This document shows positions 16,767 through 25,604 of a stretch of DNA of 64,000 nucleotides, in pieces; position 1 is the stretch's first letter, and each line of letters starts with the position of its first letter. The notes under the pieces are model-generated. The model was given only the letters and a program-made list of their open reading frames with translations. It was not told where the DNA came from and searched no databases. The stretch comes from an uncultured Lachnospiraceae bacterium (GTDB lineage Bacteria; Bacillota; Clostridia; Lachnospirales; Lachnospiraceae). A program made the position numbers and the translations under genes. The DNA is taken from contig CAJUDH010000001.1 of assembly GCA_910584845.1 (NCBI GenBank), positions 247,431-311,430 on the forward strand, read 5' to 3'.

Positions 16767-17267
16767 TTATACGGCCCTTTGCCTGAACACCAGGCCTTTA
16801 TACCGTTCCAACACTACCATCAGCAGGTTCCCCAGCACCCCGATTGCCAAAATTTCCCCGATACCAACCGATATCATGGCAAAGGGGATCAGCTCCACGG
16901 AACCATAGGCATAGCGGAGTACCCAAGGGATGATAATGGTATTGGACAAGACCGGCGGCAGGAATACCAGCCACTTTTTCTTGCGCAGCCCATAGGAGCC
17001 CAAGGCACCGATCAAAGTAGCCACACTGCCGAACACCACATCCAGCATTGCTGCCCCGCAAAGCAAGTTGGACAGCAGGCAGCCGATAAACAGCCCCGGT
17101 ATAGCCGCCGGCGTAAAAAACGGAAGGATACACAGGGCTTCCGCAACCCTAAACTGCACCGGTCCGAAGGCAATGGGCGCAAAAGCTATGACCAATGCCG
17201 TATAGATGGCAGCAATAGCGGATGCGTAGGTTAGAAAGTAAACGGTCTTGTTTGTTTCCTTTTTCAT
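16767..17267 (-). CDS. queT: QueT-type queuosine precursor ECF transporter S component
   Basis: Integral membrane protein of 166 aa with about five hydrophobic segments. The FGPVQFRVAEALCILPFF block and the PGLFIGCLLSNLL segment are characteristic of QueT, the substrate-binding S component that takes up a queuosine precursor with a shared ECF module (the T and A components are not in this window). The 5' leader carries a preQ1-I-like riboswitch that overlaps the ribosome site, which supports the substrate assignment. It is a single-gene transcript between two terminators or gene ends. Confidence 0.9.
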   Translation of the reverse strand: MKKETNKTVYFLTYASAIAAIYTALVIAFAPIAFGPVQFRVAEALCILPFFTPAAIPGLFIGCLLSNLLCGAAMLDVVFGSVATLIGALGSYGLRKKKWLVFLPPVLSNTIIIPWVLRYAYGSVELIPFAMISVGIGEILAIGVLGNLLMVVLERYKGLVFRQRAV

Positions 17268-17277
17268 ATTCAGTTGT

Positions 17278-17320
17278 CTCCTTTAGTTTTGTTTTACGAG
17301 TGGAAGGTCTCGAACACTCG
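17278..17320 (-). promoter_or_regulatory. preQ1-I-like riboswitch in queT leader
   Basis: On the minus strand CGAGTG and CACTCG form a 6-bp stem around a 12-base loop (TTCGAGACCTTC), followed by an A-rich tail TAAAACAAAACTAA that runs straight into the ribosome site AAGGAG. This is the compact H-type pseudoknot plan of preQ1-I aptamers. The loop CCUU could pair with AAGG of the ribosome site, implying translational shut-off on ligand binding. The loop differs somewhat from the textbook consensus. Confidence 0.72.
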
Positions 17321-17363
17321 GCTTTTCTTTGCCAACCCATGTCACCGGATTTTGGCCGATAAC

Positions 17364-17392
17364 AGTATATCACAATGGCAAATGGAAATCAA
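17364..17392 (-). promoter_or_regulatory. promoter of queT
   Basis: TTGATT (17387-17392) and TATACT (17364-17369) on the minus strand with a 17-base spacer, immediately past the ppk stop codon. The transcript start would lie about 40 bases before the riboswitch stem. Confidence 0.65.
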
Positions 17393-17394
17393 GC

Positions 17395-19539
17395 TTACCA
17401 GGTTTCTTTTTCCGCCGGCGTAAACCTGCGGGTGTCATGTATATCTACGCCTTCTGTCTGGCGCCTGGCCGCTTCCACAGCCTCCAGGCAGAACTGCTGC
17501 TGCGCCATCACCAAAGTCTTGCCCCGTTTGTCAATTTTCTCATAAGAACCGTCCGGCTGCAGGATATGGGCCTTTACATTATCCTCCAATTGGACTTTAA
17601 GGATATGGATTACCCTCTCCTTCAGCTCCGGATCCTCCACCGGGAACAGGATTTCTACCCGTTTATCCAGGTTGCGGGGCATCCAGTCGGCGCTCCCCAT
17701 ATAGACTTCCGGGCTGCCGTCATTCTCAAAATAAAATATCCTGGCATGCTCTAAGAAATTCCCCACAATGGAGTGGACACAAATATTTTCGCTCAGTCCC
17801 GGCACCCCGGCTTTCAGGCAGCAGATCCCCCTTACCACCAGCTCGACCTTCACGCCCGCACAGGAAGCTTCATACAGGTTCGCAATGATTTCTTTATCAC
17901 AGAGGGAATTCATCTTTGCCATAATGTGGGCGGCGCGCCCGGCGCGGGCATGTTGCGTCTCCCTGCGTATCATTTTTACAAACTTGCCCCTCAGCCATAA
18001 AGGCGCCAAGGACAATTTGTTCCATGTGGGCGGCTCGGAATAGCCGGACAGCATGTTAAATACTGCCGTGGCATCCTGGCCGATTTTGGGGTTACAGGTC
18101 ATCAAGCCGCAATCCGTATATAGCTTAGCCGTGGAATCGTTGTAGTTTCCGGTACCTAAATGGACATAGCGCCGGATGCCGTCCTCTTCCCGCCTTACCA
18201 CCAAAGTGATTTTACAATGGGTCTTTAAGCCCATTAGGCCGTAGATCACATGGCATCCTACTTTCTCTAATTTAGTGGCCCAGTTGATATTGTTTTCCTC
18301 GTCGAACCTGGCTTTCAGCTCAACCAAGACCGACACCTGCTTTCCGTTTTCGGCAGCTTCCGCCAATGCCGCCACAATGGGGGAATGGCCGCTGACCCGG
18401 TATAAGGTCTGCTTAATCGCCAGCACTTCCGGATCCCGGGCCGCCTGGCGCACAAAATCCACCACCGGGCCAAAGGTCTGGTAGGGATGGTGCAGCAAAA
18501 TATCCCCGCCCCGGATATTTGTAAAAATATCCTGGCCATCCATCAGCTCCGGCACCGGCTGGGGCGTATAAGAAGGCGCCTTCAAATAATCAAACCCGCT
18601 CATTCCGTACATTTTCATTAGGAAAGTAAGGTCCAATGGCCCGTCAATGTGGAAAATGTCTTCATTTCCTACGGCAAGTTCCTTTTTCAGTATCTTCAAA
18701 AGCCTCTTGTCCATATTGCTTTCCACTTCCAGCCGGATAACCTCGCCCCACTGGCGCTTTTTCAATTGTTTTTTGATTTCCTCCAGAAGGTCTTCCACCT
18801 CGTCTTCGTCCAACGTAAAGTCCGCATTCCTCATAATCCGGAAAGGATGGGCGGCCACGATGTGGTAATTCAGGAACAATTCCTGGATATTACGCTCAAT
18901 GACTTCCTCCAGCAGGATCACCCGCCGCTCCCCGTCTTTCCCGTCGGGAAGCTCTACGACCCTGGGCAGTACCGAAGGCACCTGCACCATGGCAAACTCC
19001 AAGTTTTCATCCCCGTCTTTTTTTTGCACCAATGCCGCAATATTCAAAGATTTGTTGCGGATAAGCGGGAAAGGCCGCGAAGAATCCACTGCCATAGGGG
19101 TCAGCACCGGATACACATCCTGGCGGAAATAATTGTCTACAAACTCCCCTTCTTCCTCGTCCATCTCCTCATGGGCATTGATCATCCGCAGCCCCAATTG
19201 TTTCAAAGCCGGCAACAGGGAACGGCCATAAGTAACGTACTGCTGGTTCACCAGTTCGTGTGTCTTGCGGGAAATCAGTTCTAGCTGCTCCTCCGCTTTC
19301 AATCCGGCAATATCCGTTTTTTTATATTTGGCATGGACCTGGTCTTTTAGAGAAGCCACCCGCACCATAAAAAATTCATCCAGGTTGGACTCGGTAATAC
19401 TTAAAAATTTCAACCGTTCAAACAACGGGATTGTTTTATCCCTGGCCTCATTTAATATCCGATAGTTAAACTCCAGCCAGCTTAGTTCCCGATTCACGTA
19501 ATTATCAGGATTGGTATAAACACTGTCCATCTCTTCCAT
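17395..19539 (-). CDS. ppk: polyphosphate kinase
   Basis: Polyphosphate kinase 1 family, 714 aa, full length. It transfers the gamma-phosphate of ATP to a growing polyphosphate chain and can run in reverse. Motifs: N-terminal NRELSWLEFNYRILNEA, the DEFFMVRVA block, the first phospho-His region with LKTHCKITLVVRRE, the YVHLGTGNYN segment and the second domain with EHARIFYFENDG. GGAGG precedes the ATG at 19539. It directly follows a Ppx homologue, so synthesis and breakdown of polyphosphate are encoded together. Confidence 0.95.
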   Translation of the reverse strand: MEEMDSVYTNPDNYVNRELSWLEFNYRILNEARDKTIPLFERLKFLSITESNLDEFFMVRVASLKDQVHAKYKKTDIAGLKAEEQLELISRKTHELVNQQYVTYGRSLLPALKQLGLRMINAHEEMDEEEGEFVDNYFRQDVYPVLTPMAVDSSRPFPLIRNKSLNIAALVQKKDGDENLEFAMVQVPSVLPRVVELPDGKDGERRVILLEEVIERNIQELFLNYHIVAAHPFRIMRNADFTLDEDEVEDLLEEIKKQLKKRQWGEVIRLEVESNMDKRLLKILKKELAVGNEDIFHIDGPLDLTFLMKMYGMSGFDYLKAPSYTPQPVPELMDGQDIFTNIRGGDILLHHPYQTFGPVVDFVRQAARDPEVLAIKQTLYRVSGHSPIVAALAEAAENGKQVSVLVELKARFDEENNINWATKLEKVGCHVIYGLMGLKTHCKITLVVRREEDGIRRYVHLGTGNYNDSTAKLYTDCGLMTCNPKIGQDATAVFNMLSGYSEPPTWNKLSLAPLWLRGKFVKMIRRETQHARAGRAAHIMAKMNSLCDKEIIANLYEASCAGVKVELVVRGICCLKAGVPGLSENICVHSIVGNFLEHARIFYFENDGSPEVYMGSADWMPRNLDKRVEILFPVEDPELKERVIHILKVQLEDNVKAHILQPDGSYEKIDKRGKTLVMAQQQFCLEAVEAARRQTEGVDIHDTRRFTPAEKETW

Positions 19540-19598
19540 AACTTGCCTCCAAACCTTATCCTCTATCTTTTTCTTATAGGTCCGAGTGCGCCCTGAAC

Positions 19599-21164
19599 CT
19601 ATTTTTTCTGTTTCAGCACCGGGCGGATCCCATAAATTTCTTCAAAAAAATCTGCCTTTTGCTCAATAGACAAGCCTTCCAAAGCCACATCCCCGGTATA
19701 GTTGGTGGTAATCACCAAAGAAGTCCCTTTGACGGCAATCCGGCATCCGGCCAGCTTGTTTTTATGGCTGCGGTCCATGGAATTGGCCAGACGCAAAATG
19801 GCCGTAAGTTTAGCCACCGTCATGGTCAAATTCTCCGGGCTTGCCAGCCGGGTGCTCCGGGAGGGCCAACCGGTTATATGAATATCATTGTACCGGAATT
19901 CCTGCAAATGGTAGCGGACCACATTGGCTACAATCTCCCGCTCCAGATGGGATAAGCCAATGATCTCCGTGGCCATTATTATGTCATAGGCATATTCCGT
20001 GGCATTGCGCATGGTGACAAACTTGCCGCAAGAATGCAAATCCGCGGCAATCTGCAGCAGCAGCCTCTCCCTTGCCTTCAGCCCGTGGTACTTTTTCAGG
20101 CTGTCAAACACCTGCAGCGCCAACGCCTCCACCGCCTGCACATGGGGCATATGGCATTTATAGCGCTTTGCCATATTCCGGGATGTAACGATAATGTCAT
20201 TGGCAAAATTGTGGTTGAACTTCAGCAATTTCTGTTCTTCGGCGTATTCTGCAGCAATGCCGTCCAGCATACGGGTGCCCGGCACCCAGATGTTTTCTGC
20301 GCCGGTGACCCCTAAAACCTGCCGGATAATAGTCGCGGCCGGGAGCAGTACCGAGGCGTATTCCGCATTGACTTCGAAAGCATCTTCAATTTGATCCAGC
20401 GTCATGCGGCCAAGGGTTTCATAAAAATGGTTAAATTCTTCCAGGGAAATCCGGTCCTGCTTGTTCTCCCCTGCCATAATCTTATTGTACATCCTTAATG
20501 TGACCTTGCCAATGCCGATCAGGTTCTTGATGTCCCGGTCCTTCAGGTACATCTTCCGGAACGTTACCAATTCATTGTCTACTATCTCCTGGACCAGCTT
20601 CTGCTCCCTCTCGCTGGTTGTCTTCATATGCCTCATGGTTTCCCGAAGGCGGATCACACCTAACGGCAGGTTCTGGGTGGATACCAGGGAGTCTTTGTCA
20701 AACAGGGAGATTTGGGTGCTCCCGTTGCCTACGTCCAAGATAGCAGTGCCTTTCTGGATCACTTTCTGGAACTCGGCATCTTTGTAGGCAATGGCCTTAT
20801 AGCTGATAAAACGCTGCTCCGAATTGCTTATAATGCGGATGTCGATACCAGTCCTCACCCGGATCTGGTCTACCACAATGCGGTTATTCTGCGTTTCCCT
20901 CAAAACGCTGGTAGCATAGGCCCGATATGCTTCCACCTGGTAGCCTTTCATGATCTGGGAAAATTCCCCCAAAACCCTGCACATTTCGTCTACCAGCTGA
21001 TAGCTGATCTTCCCACGGCTATACACGTCCTTCCCCAAAGCAATCGGGTACCGTACCTGGTCGATAGGGCGGATGCCATGCTTATCAGACAACTCATAAA
21101 TCCCCAGCTCCAAGTCGGAAGACCCTACATCAATTGCGGCAAACGTGCGTACTGTCTTGTTCAC
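19599..21164 (-). CDS. ppx: Ppx/GppA-family exopolyphosphatase with HD-like C-terminus
   Basis: Protein of 521 aa. The N-terminal ASKHA ATPase-like fold shows AAIDVGSSDLELG and the second phosphate-binding block ILDVGNGSTQISLF. The C-terminal third is the helical HD-type domain, with the ADLHSCGKF motif in place of the usual LHDIG. It would remove terminal phosphate from polyphosphate or act on pppGpp; the two activities cannot be separated from sequence. GTG start with AAGGGG close by. It lies 59 bases upstream of ppk on the same strand. Confidence 0.87.
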   Translation of the reverse strand: MNKTVRTFAAIDVGSSDLELGIYELSDKHGIRPIDQVRYPIALGKDVYSRGKISYQLVDEMCRVLGEFSQIMKGYQVEAYRAYATSVLRETQNNRIVVDQIRVRTGIDIRIISNSEQRFISYKAIAYKDAEFQKVIQKGTAILDVGNGSTQISLFDKDSLVSTQNLPLGVIRLRETMRHMKTTSEREQKLVQEIVDNELVTFRKMYLKDRDIKNLIGIGKVTLRMYNKIMAGENKQDRISLEEFNHFYETLGRMTLDQIEDAFEVNAEYASVLLPAATIIRQVLGVTGAENIWVPGTRMLDGIAAEYAEEQKLLKFNHNFANDIIVTSRNMAKRYKCHMPHVQAVEALALQVFDSLKKYHGLKARERLLLQIAADLHSCGKFVTMRNATEYAYDIIMATEIIGLSHLEREIVANVVRYHLQEFRYNDIHITGWPSRSTRLASPENLTMTVAKLTAILRLANSMDRSHKNKLAGCRIAVKGTSLVITTNYTGDVALEGLSIEQKADFFEEIYGIRPVLKQKK

Positions 21165-21217
21165 GTCCCCTTCAACTCCCCTCTTTTTCGATTTTAAGGC
21201 ATATGCCTTCCATACCT

Positions 21218-22345
21218 TTAATAATTACCTAAAATCCGCATATTGGAAGCTTCTGCCCCGCACCCTTTCAATGCGTTGCGGATTGCCGCATCCTTCAAAT
21301 TCCCTTCAATGTCTATGAAAAAACGGTATTCCCAGCTGCGGCCCGGGATAGGCCGGGATTCGATCATCCTCATGTTCAGGCCATTGAAAATAAAATGCCC
21401 CAAAATATTATATAACGTGCCTGACCGGTGGGGCAGCTCAAAAGCAATGCTGACTTTCGCCGCATCGCTGCGGTATATGGGGCGGTTCGCCAAAATAATA
21501 AAACGAGTCGTGTTATTCTGGCTGTTTTGGATGGCAGGGCACAACACCTTAAGGCCGTAAAGTTTCCCTGCTATCTCGCTGGCTATGGCCGCCTGGCACG
21601 GGTCGCCATCCTCCACCACCTTTTTGGCGGCAACCGCCGTGTTCTCTAAACTGACCTGGCGGATATGCTTTTGGCCATGGAAAAACCGGGAGCATTGCAT
21701 CAATGCCTGGGGATGGGAAAACACAGTCCGGATGCCGGAAAGATCTGCCTTTGGTGTCCCCAAAAGGGCATGGCTCACAGGAAGGAAAGTCTCTGCCACA
21801 ATATAATTGTCATATTCCACCTGCAGGTCATAATTATCAATTACCGCGCCGGCAGAAGAATTTTCAATGGGCAGCACGCCGTAATCTGCGCGCCCTTCCT
21901 GAACCTCTTGCATAGCCTCTTCGAAAGTCGGGACATGGTAAGCGTCCGCCTCCTGGCCAAAATACTGCAGGACGGCCCCATGGCCATAAGCGCCTTCCAC
22001 CCCTTGGTAAACCACCCGGACCCCTTCCAGGGGCAGGCTTTCCACCTGCATGAATCCCAAACCTCCGCCTTTTCCCTTCTCTGCCATCAATCCATACTGG
22101 AAACGGCGGCTAATCGCCATGATCTGGCCGAACAGTTCCCGGATAGCCGTCTCGTTATAGCCCCCGTGGGCCAAAGCGCCCACTGCGTCCAGCTTCTGTT
22201 TTTCCCGTTCCCCGTCGTAAACCGCTTTCCCTGTGGCAATTTTATAGTCCGCCACATCTTTGCAGATTTCCATCCGCGCCTCAAATAATTGCACCAGCTG
22301 CCGGTCGAGCTCATCCAGCCGGGCCCTGCTTTCTTGTAAATCCAC
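21218..22345 (-). CDS. pheA: bifunctional chorismate mutase/prephenate dehydratase
   Basis: Converts chorismate to prephenate and then phenylpyruvate for phenylalanine synthesis, 375 aa. Residues 1-90 form an AroQ-type mutase (RARLDELDRQLVQLFEAR at the start). The dehydratase (about 108-290) begins VVYQGVEGAYGHGA and ends with the NNTTRFIIL signature. The final 80 residues are an ACT domain with ESRPIPGRSWEYRFFID, the phenylalanine feedback site. The GTG start is served by GGAGGT inside the end of plsC, so the two genes are translationally linked. I saw no attenuator. Confidence 0.95.
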   Translation of the reverse strand: MDLQESRARLDELDRQLVQLFEARMEICKDVADYKIATGKAVYDGEREKQKLDAVGALAHGGYNETAIRELFGQIMAISRRFQYGLMAEKGKGGGLGFMQVESLPLEGVRVVYQGVEGAYGHGAVLQYFGQEADAYHVPTFEEAMQEVQEGRADYGVLPIENSSAGAVIDNYDLQVEYDNYIVAETFLPVSHALLGTPKADLSGIRTVFSHPQALMQCSRFFHGQKHIRQVSLENTAVAAKKVVEDGDPCQAAIASEIAGKLYGLKVLCPAIQNSQNNTTRFIILANRPIYRSDAAKVSIAFELPHRSGTLYNILGHFIFNGLNMRMIESRPIPGRSWEYRFFIDIEGNLKDAAIRNALKGCGAEASNMRILGNY

Positions 22346-22348
22346 TTT

Positions 22349-23092
22349 TTATGACCTCCGTGCCTGTTGTTCTTTTTCCAGCAATTGGATAATCCGCCCC
22401 CGTGTATAAGCACCCGAATTTTTCTTCTGTTCCGGCGGCAGGCGTTTTAAGTAAATAGGCTCCCCGAATTCCACGGTAACATGGGACGGGCGCATAAAGG
22501 GGAGATGGTTCTCAAATATGTCCGCTGTCCCGGTAAACGCGACCGGCACCACAGGGCACCCGCCTTTTTCGGCAATTTTCAGGCTGCCTTCTTTAAAAGG
22601 AAGCAAATCCAGTAAGCCTTCGTTCTCATTGCGGGTGCCTTCCGGGAAAATCCAGATGCAAACGCCCTGCTTGACCTTTTCCACCCCTGCTAAAATCGTC
22701 TTCAACCCTTCTTTGACGTTTTTACGGTCCAGGAACAGGCAATTTACCAGCCTCATCCAATCGGATAGCAAAGGGTACCTGGTCATCTCCTTTTTTGCAA
22801 CAAACCCGGCCAGCCTGGGCACCGATATATAGCCAACCACAATATCAAAATAGCTCCTGTGGTTCCCCACAAACAGCACCGCCCCTTCCGGGACGTTCTC
22901 CCAGCCCTTCACAGTCAACGTTGAACCGGTAATGCGGAAAATCATGCGGAACACAGCCTGGACAACCCGTAAACTATGCTCTTGCTGTTTTTTCTTGTTG
23001 ATTTTTGCCATTAACCATTCCCCCAAAATCAAAGGGATGCTAAAAACCAGAAAACCAAGGATTACCGTCGTGGCCAATAAGAAACGTATCAT
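22349..23092 (-). CDS. plsC: 1-acyl-sn-glycerol-3-phosphate acyltransferase
   Basis: Membrane-associated acyltransferase of 247 aa that makes phosphatidic acid from lysophosphatidic acid. An N-terminal hydrophobic helix (about 1-25) is followed by the catalytic NHRSYFD motif (NHx4D, about residue 77), the FLDRKNVKEG block, the FPEGTRNENEG motif and the VPVAFTGT segment. It has its own promoter (23151-23179). The three-base gap to pheA makes these two genes an operon with no obvious metabolic link. Confidence 0.92.
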   Translation of the reverse strand: MIRFLLATTVILGFLVFSIPLILGEWLMAKINKKKQQEHSLRVVQAVFRMIFRITGSTLTVKGWENVPEGAVLFVGNHRSYFDIVVGYISVPRLAGFVAKKEMTRYPLLSDWMRLVNCLFLDRKNVKEGLKTILAGVEKVKQGVCIWIFPEGTRNENEGLLDLLPFKEGSLKIAEKGGCPVVPVAFTGTADIFENHLPFMRPSHVTVEFGEPIYLKRLPPEQKKNSGAYTRGRIIQLLEKEQQARRS

Positions 23093-23150
23093 TTGTCTTT
23101 GCCCTCTCTATTATGTTCTGGCAGCCAAAAGCCGCCATCCACTTCTTACA

Positions 23151-23179
23151 AGTATATAAAAAAAGAAGAGCAAAAACAA
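23151..23179 (-). promoter_or_regulatory. promoter of plsC-pheA
   Basis: TTGTTT (23174-23179) and TATACT (23151-23156) on the minus strand with a 17-base, T-rich spacer. Confidence 0.45.
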
Positions 23180-23180
23180 G

Positions 23181-23636
23181 TCATCTGCCCTTCTTTTTTG
23201 TAATTTGTTCAAACAAAAGCCCCGTTGCAAACCATAGGGGGGCAAAATCCAGGCGGATTAAGCCGTTGATCCCGGAATGGCTCCCGCTATAGTCCCACGG
23301 GCAGATCCCCCGTGCCCTCAGCCACATACCGGACAGGTATTCTGCCGTAAAGATCAGCACCATGTAAAGCATGCCATGGCGCACCAGACGGTCCCCGGGC
23401 TTCAAAGGCGCTTGGCCAATCCAGGCATCCACCATCCTGCCGATGGGGGCCAGCAAAGCCCCCATGCCATAGATGGGGAACATCAGCAAAGAAGTCCGCC
23501 CGATTAAGCGCCAGTCCCTTGCCATGACCGATTCCGCAGAAGTAAACACGACTTCCAGGCACCAGCCGGTGATTCCACATTTGCAAAAATTAATGATAAG
23601 GCTTTGTAATCGTTTCATGGCAATAGTATGGGCCAA
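23181..23636 (-). CDS. CmpB-like putative ABC transporter permease
   Basis: Membrane protein of up to 151 aa, resembling the putative ABC permease family CmpB (Pfam PF06541). The pattern is typical: CGITGWCLEVVFTS in the first helix, FPIYGMGALL in the second, TAEYLSGMWL, then PWDYSG and the NGLIRLDFAPLW segment before the last helix. Substrate and partners are unknown, and no ATPase is adjacent. The start is uncertain: TTG at 23636 has GGGGG very near, while ATG 23618 lacks a clear ribosome site. It lies 25 bases after cls on the same strand. Confidence 0.72.
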   Translation of the reverse strand: MAHTIAMKRLQSLIINFCKCGITGWCLEVVFTSAESVMARDWRLIGRTSLLMFPIYGMGALLAPIGRMVDAWIGQAPLKPGDRLVRHGMLYMVLIFTAEYLSGMWLRARGICPWDYSGSHSGINGLIRLDFAPLWFATGLLFEQITKKKGR

Positions 23637-23661
23637 TGCCCCCTGGAATATTCGTTGCCTG

Positions 23662-25224
23662 TCACAAAAGAGGCGACAAAAGCCGTGAAGCCTGTTCCTT
23701 TATGCGCACGCCCAGGCTTCTGGATGCATAAACAGGTTTCGTCACCTCCCGGCAGCAGTTCAGGTCCTCCAAAAACGCTTTTTCCAGGCACAAGGTAGTC
23801 TCATCGTCATAAATGGTGGCGTTCACTTCAAAATTCAATTCAAAACTGCGGATATCCATGTTGGCTGTGCCATAACAGCTTACATGGCCGTCCACCATTA
23901 CCCCTTTCGCATGGAGAAATCCGTTTTCATATGTGTAGCACCGGGCCCCTGCGGCGATCATTTCCCCTACATAAGAATAGGTAGCCCAATATACAAAAGG
24001 ATGATCCGGTTTGCAGGGGATCATCAGCCGCACGTCAACCCCCGAGCCGGCAGCTATTTTCAAAGCGCTAAGAACGGCGTCATCCGGGACAAAGTAGGGG
24101 GTCTGGATGTATATGTGGTTTCTGGCTTTATGGAACAGCCGCAGATAATTGTCCCGGATCTGCCGCCTTAGGGAGTCCGGGCCGCTGGCAATGATCTGGA
24201 TCCCCAATTTCTTCACACACCCATGGCTTTGCGCTTCTTCCGGATTTACCTCCTTTTTGCCCTCCTGGGGCCCTTCCTGGCCGGGGCTTGGCACGCCAAA
24301 ACCAGGCAGGCCGGCACAATCGGCAAAATAATGGCTGTTTAAAAACAGGTTTTCCTTCCCCGCGTAATTCCAATCCAGGGCAAAACGGATTTGCAGGCTT
24401 ATGGCCGCTTCACCGGAAATTTTCAAATGGGTGTCCCTCCAATAGCCAAAACGGGGGTTTTTCCCCAGATATTCCCTTCCGATGTTAAATCCGCCTACAT
24501 ACCCTATGCGGCCGTCAATCACCACAATTTTCCTGTGGTTCCGGTAGTTGACCCGCAAATTAAGCCTTCCCAGGAAAGGCGGAAAAAAACACGCTGTCCG
24601 GATACCGGCTTTTTTTAATTCCCTTAAGCGGCGTTTGGGCAGGAACCGCCCCCCCATGCCGTCATAGAGGATCCTCACCTCTACCCCACGGCTTTGCCGT
24701 TCCTTCAGGATCGGAACCATAGAGGCAAACAATTCGTCGTCCCGGATAATGTAGTATTGGATATGGATAAAATGCCGCGCTTTCTCCATTTCCCGGCAGA
24801 GGTCCGCAAATTTTTCTTTCCCGTCCGTAAAAACCTCTACCCGGTTGTTGAAAGTAAGCACCGAACCGCCCAGCTCCAAATTATACCCGGCCAGATCCCC
24901 GTAATCCTCCATCAGGGGAATCTCTATAACTTTGCCGCTATGTTTAAAAAAACGCCCTTGATACCTGGCGGAAGAACTTAGCCGGTCCCCTACCTCCTTG
25001 ATGCGGAACATTTTACTTTTGTGATAATCCTGGGCGAAAATCAAGTAAAAGAAAAAGCCGAATACCGGGACAAAATAAAGGAGCAAAAGCCAGGTCCACA
25101 CGGCTTTGGGATCCCGCCTCTGAAAAAATACGATCACAATGGATAAAAACATGTTGATGTACAGCAAATGGCCCATGAGCCAGCTCCATGCTTCCGTCCC
25201 CTGTCTAAACGCCGCCTGCGCCAT
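23662..25224 (-). CDS. cls: cardiolipin synthase (two HKD phospholipase D motifs)
   Basis: Membrane enzyme of 520 aa that condenses two phosphatidylglycerols. Two N-terminal membrane helices (about 18-36 and 42-62) precede the catalytic half-sites: NYRNHRKIVVIDG with HxKx4D, and the second HAKGVMVDG. The block SSARYQGRFFKHSG and the PYFVPDDAVLSALKIAA stretch also fit. An insertion of about 40 residues with many Gly and Pro (SPGQEGPQEG) lies between the halves. AGGGAAGGG precedes the ATG. Confidence 0.93.
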   Translation of the reverse strand: MAQAAFRQGTEAWSWLMGHLLYINMFLSIVIVFFQRRDPKAVWTWLLLLYFVPVFGFFFYLIFAQDYHKSKMFRIKEVGDRLSSSARYQGRFFKHSGKVIEIPLMEDYGDLAGYNLELGGSVLTFNNRVEVFTDGKEKFADLCREMEKARHFIHIQYYIIRDDELFASMVPILKERQSRGVEVRILYDGMGGRFLPKRRLRELKKAGIRTACFFPPFLGRLNLRVNYRNHRKIVVIDGRIGYVGGFNIGREYLGKNPRFGYWRDTHLKISGEAAISLQIRFALDWNYAGKENLFLNSHYFADCAGLPGFGVPSPGQEGPQEGKKEVNPEEAQSHGCVKKLGIQIIASGPDSLRRQIRDNYLRLFHKARNHIYIQTPYFVPDDAVLSALKIAAGSGVDVRLMIPCKPDHPFVYWATYSYVGEMIAAGARCYTYENGFLHAKGVMVDGHVSCYGTANMDIRSFELNFEVNATIYDDETTLCLEKAFLEDLNCCREVTKPVYASRSLGVRIKEQASRLLSPLL

Positions 25225-25236
25225 CCCTTCCCTCCC

Positions 25237-25416
25237 TTACCGGAACCGGTTTTGCCCCCGGTCATAACAATAATCTATCTCAGCCAATTTCTTTTCCAGC
25301 TCTTCCTGGCCCATACCTAAAGCAGCGCACATTTCCTCTAACGTCGGGTAACAATCACGTAATTGTGTATTGACATAGCTTAACAGCATAACCGGGTCTT
25401 TTGGGGGTGTCGGCAT
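25237..25416 (-). CDS. DUF4250 family small protein
   Basis: Protein of 59 aa beginning MPTPPKDPVMLLSYVNTQLR and ending in a QNRFR motif, as is usual for DUF4250, a family seen mostly in clostridia and other gut bacteria. It looks like a compact helical protein with a helix-turn-helix-like middle (TLEEMCAALGMGQEELEKKL). Function unknown. The ATG at 25416 has AAAGGAGG upstream; the longer frame reaches into the intergenic region and is rejected. It is followed 12 bases later by cls. Confidence 0.75.
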   Translation of the reverse strand: MPTPPKDPVMLLSYVNTQLRDCYPTLEEMCAALGMGQEELEKKLAEIDYCYDRGQNRFR

Positions 25417-25604
25417 AAGTTTTCCTCCTTTATTCTGTTTCTGTTGTTTATTTGCCGGATTTTGTGGTAAAATTTGAGCAGGCCGGAAATAGCGGCAAAC
25501 CCTGTTTCCACATAACCTTGTATCAAACCTATCATACCTTGATTTCTTGTAAATGTAAAGGAGTGTTCTCAAACCCCCTTGATACCAACGAAAGGAGCCT
25601 GCAT

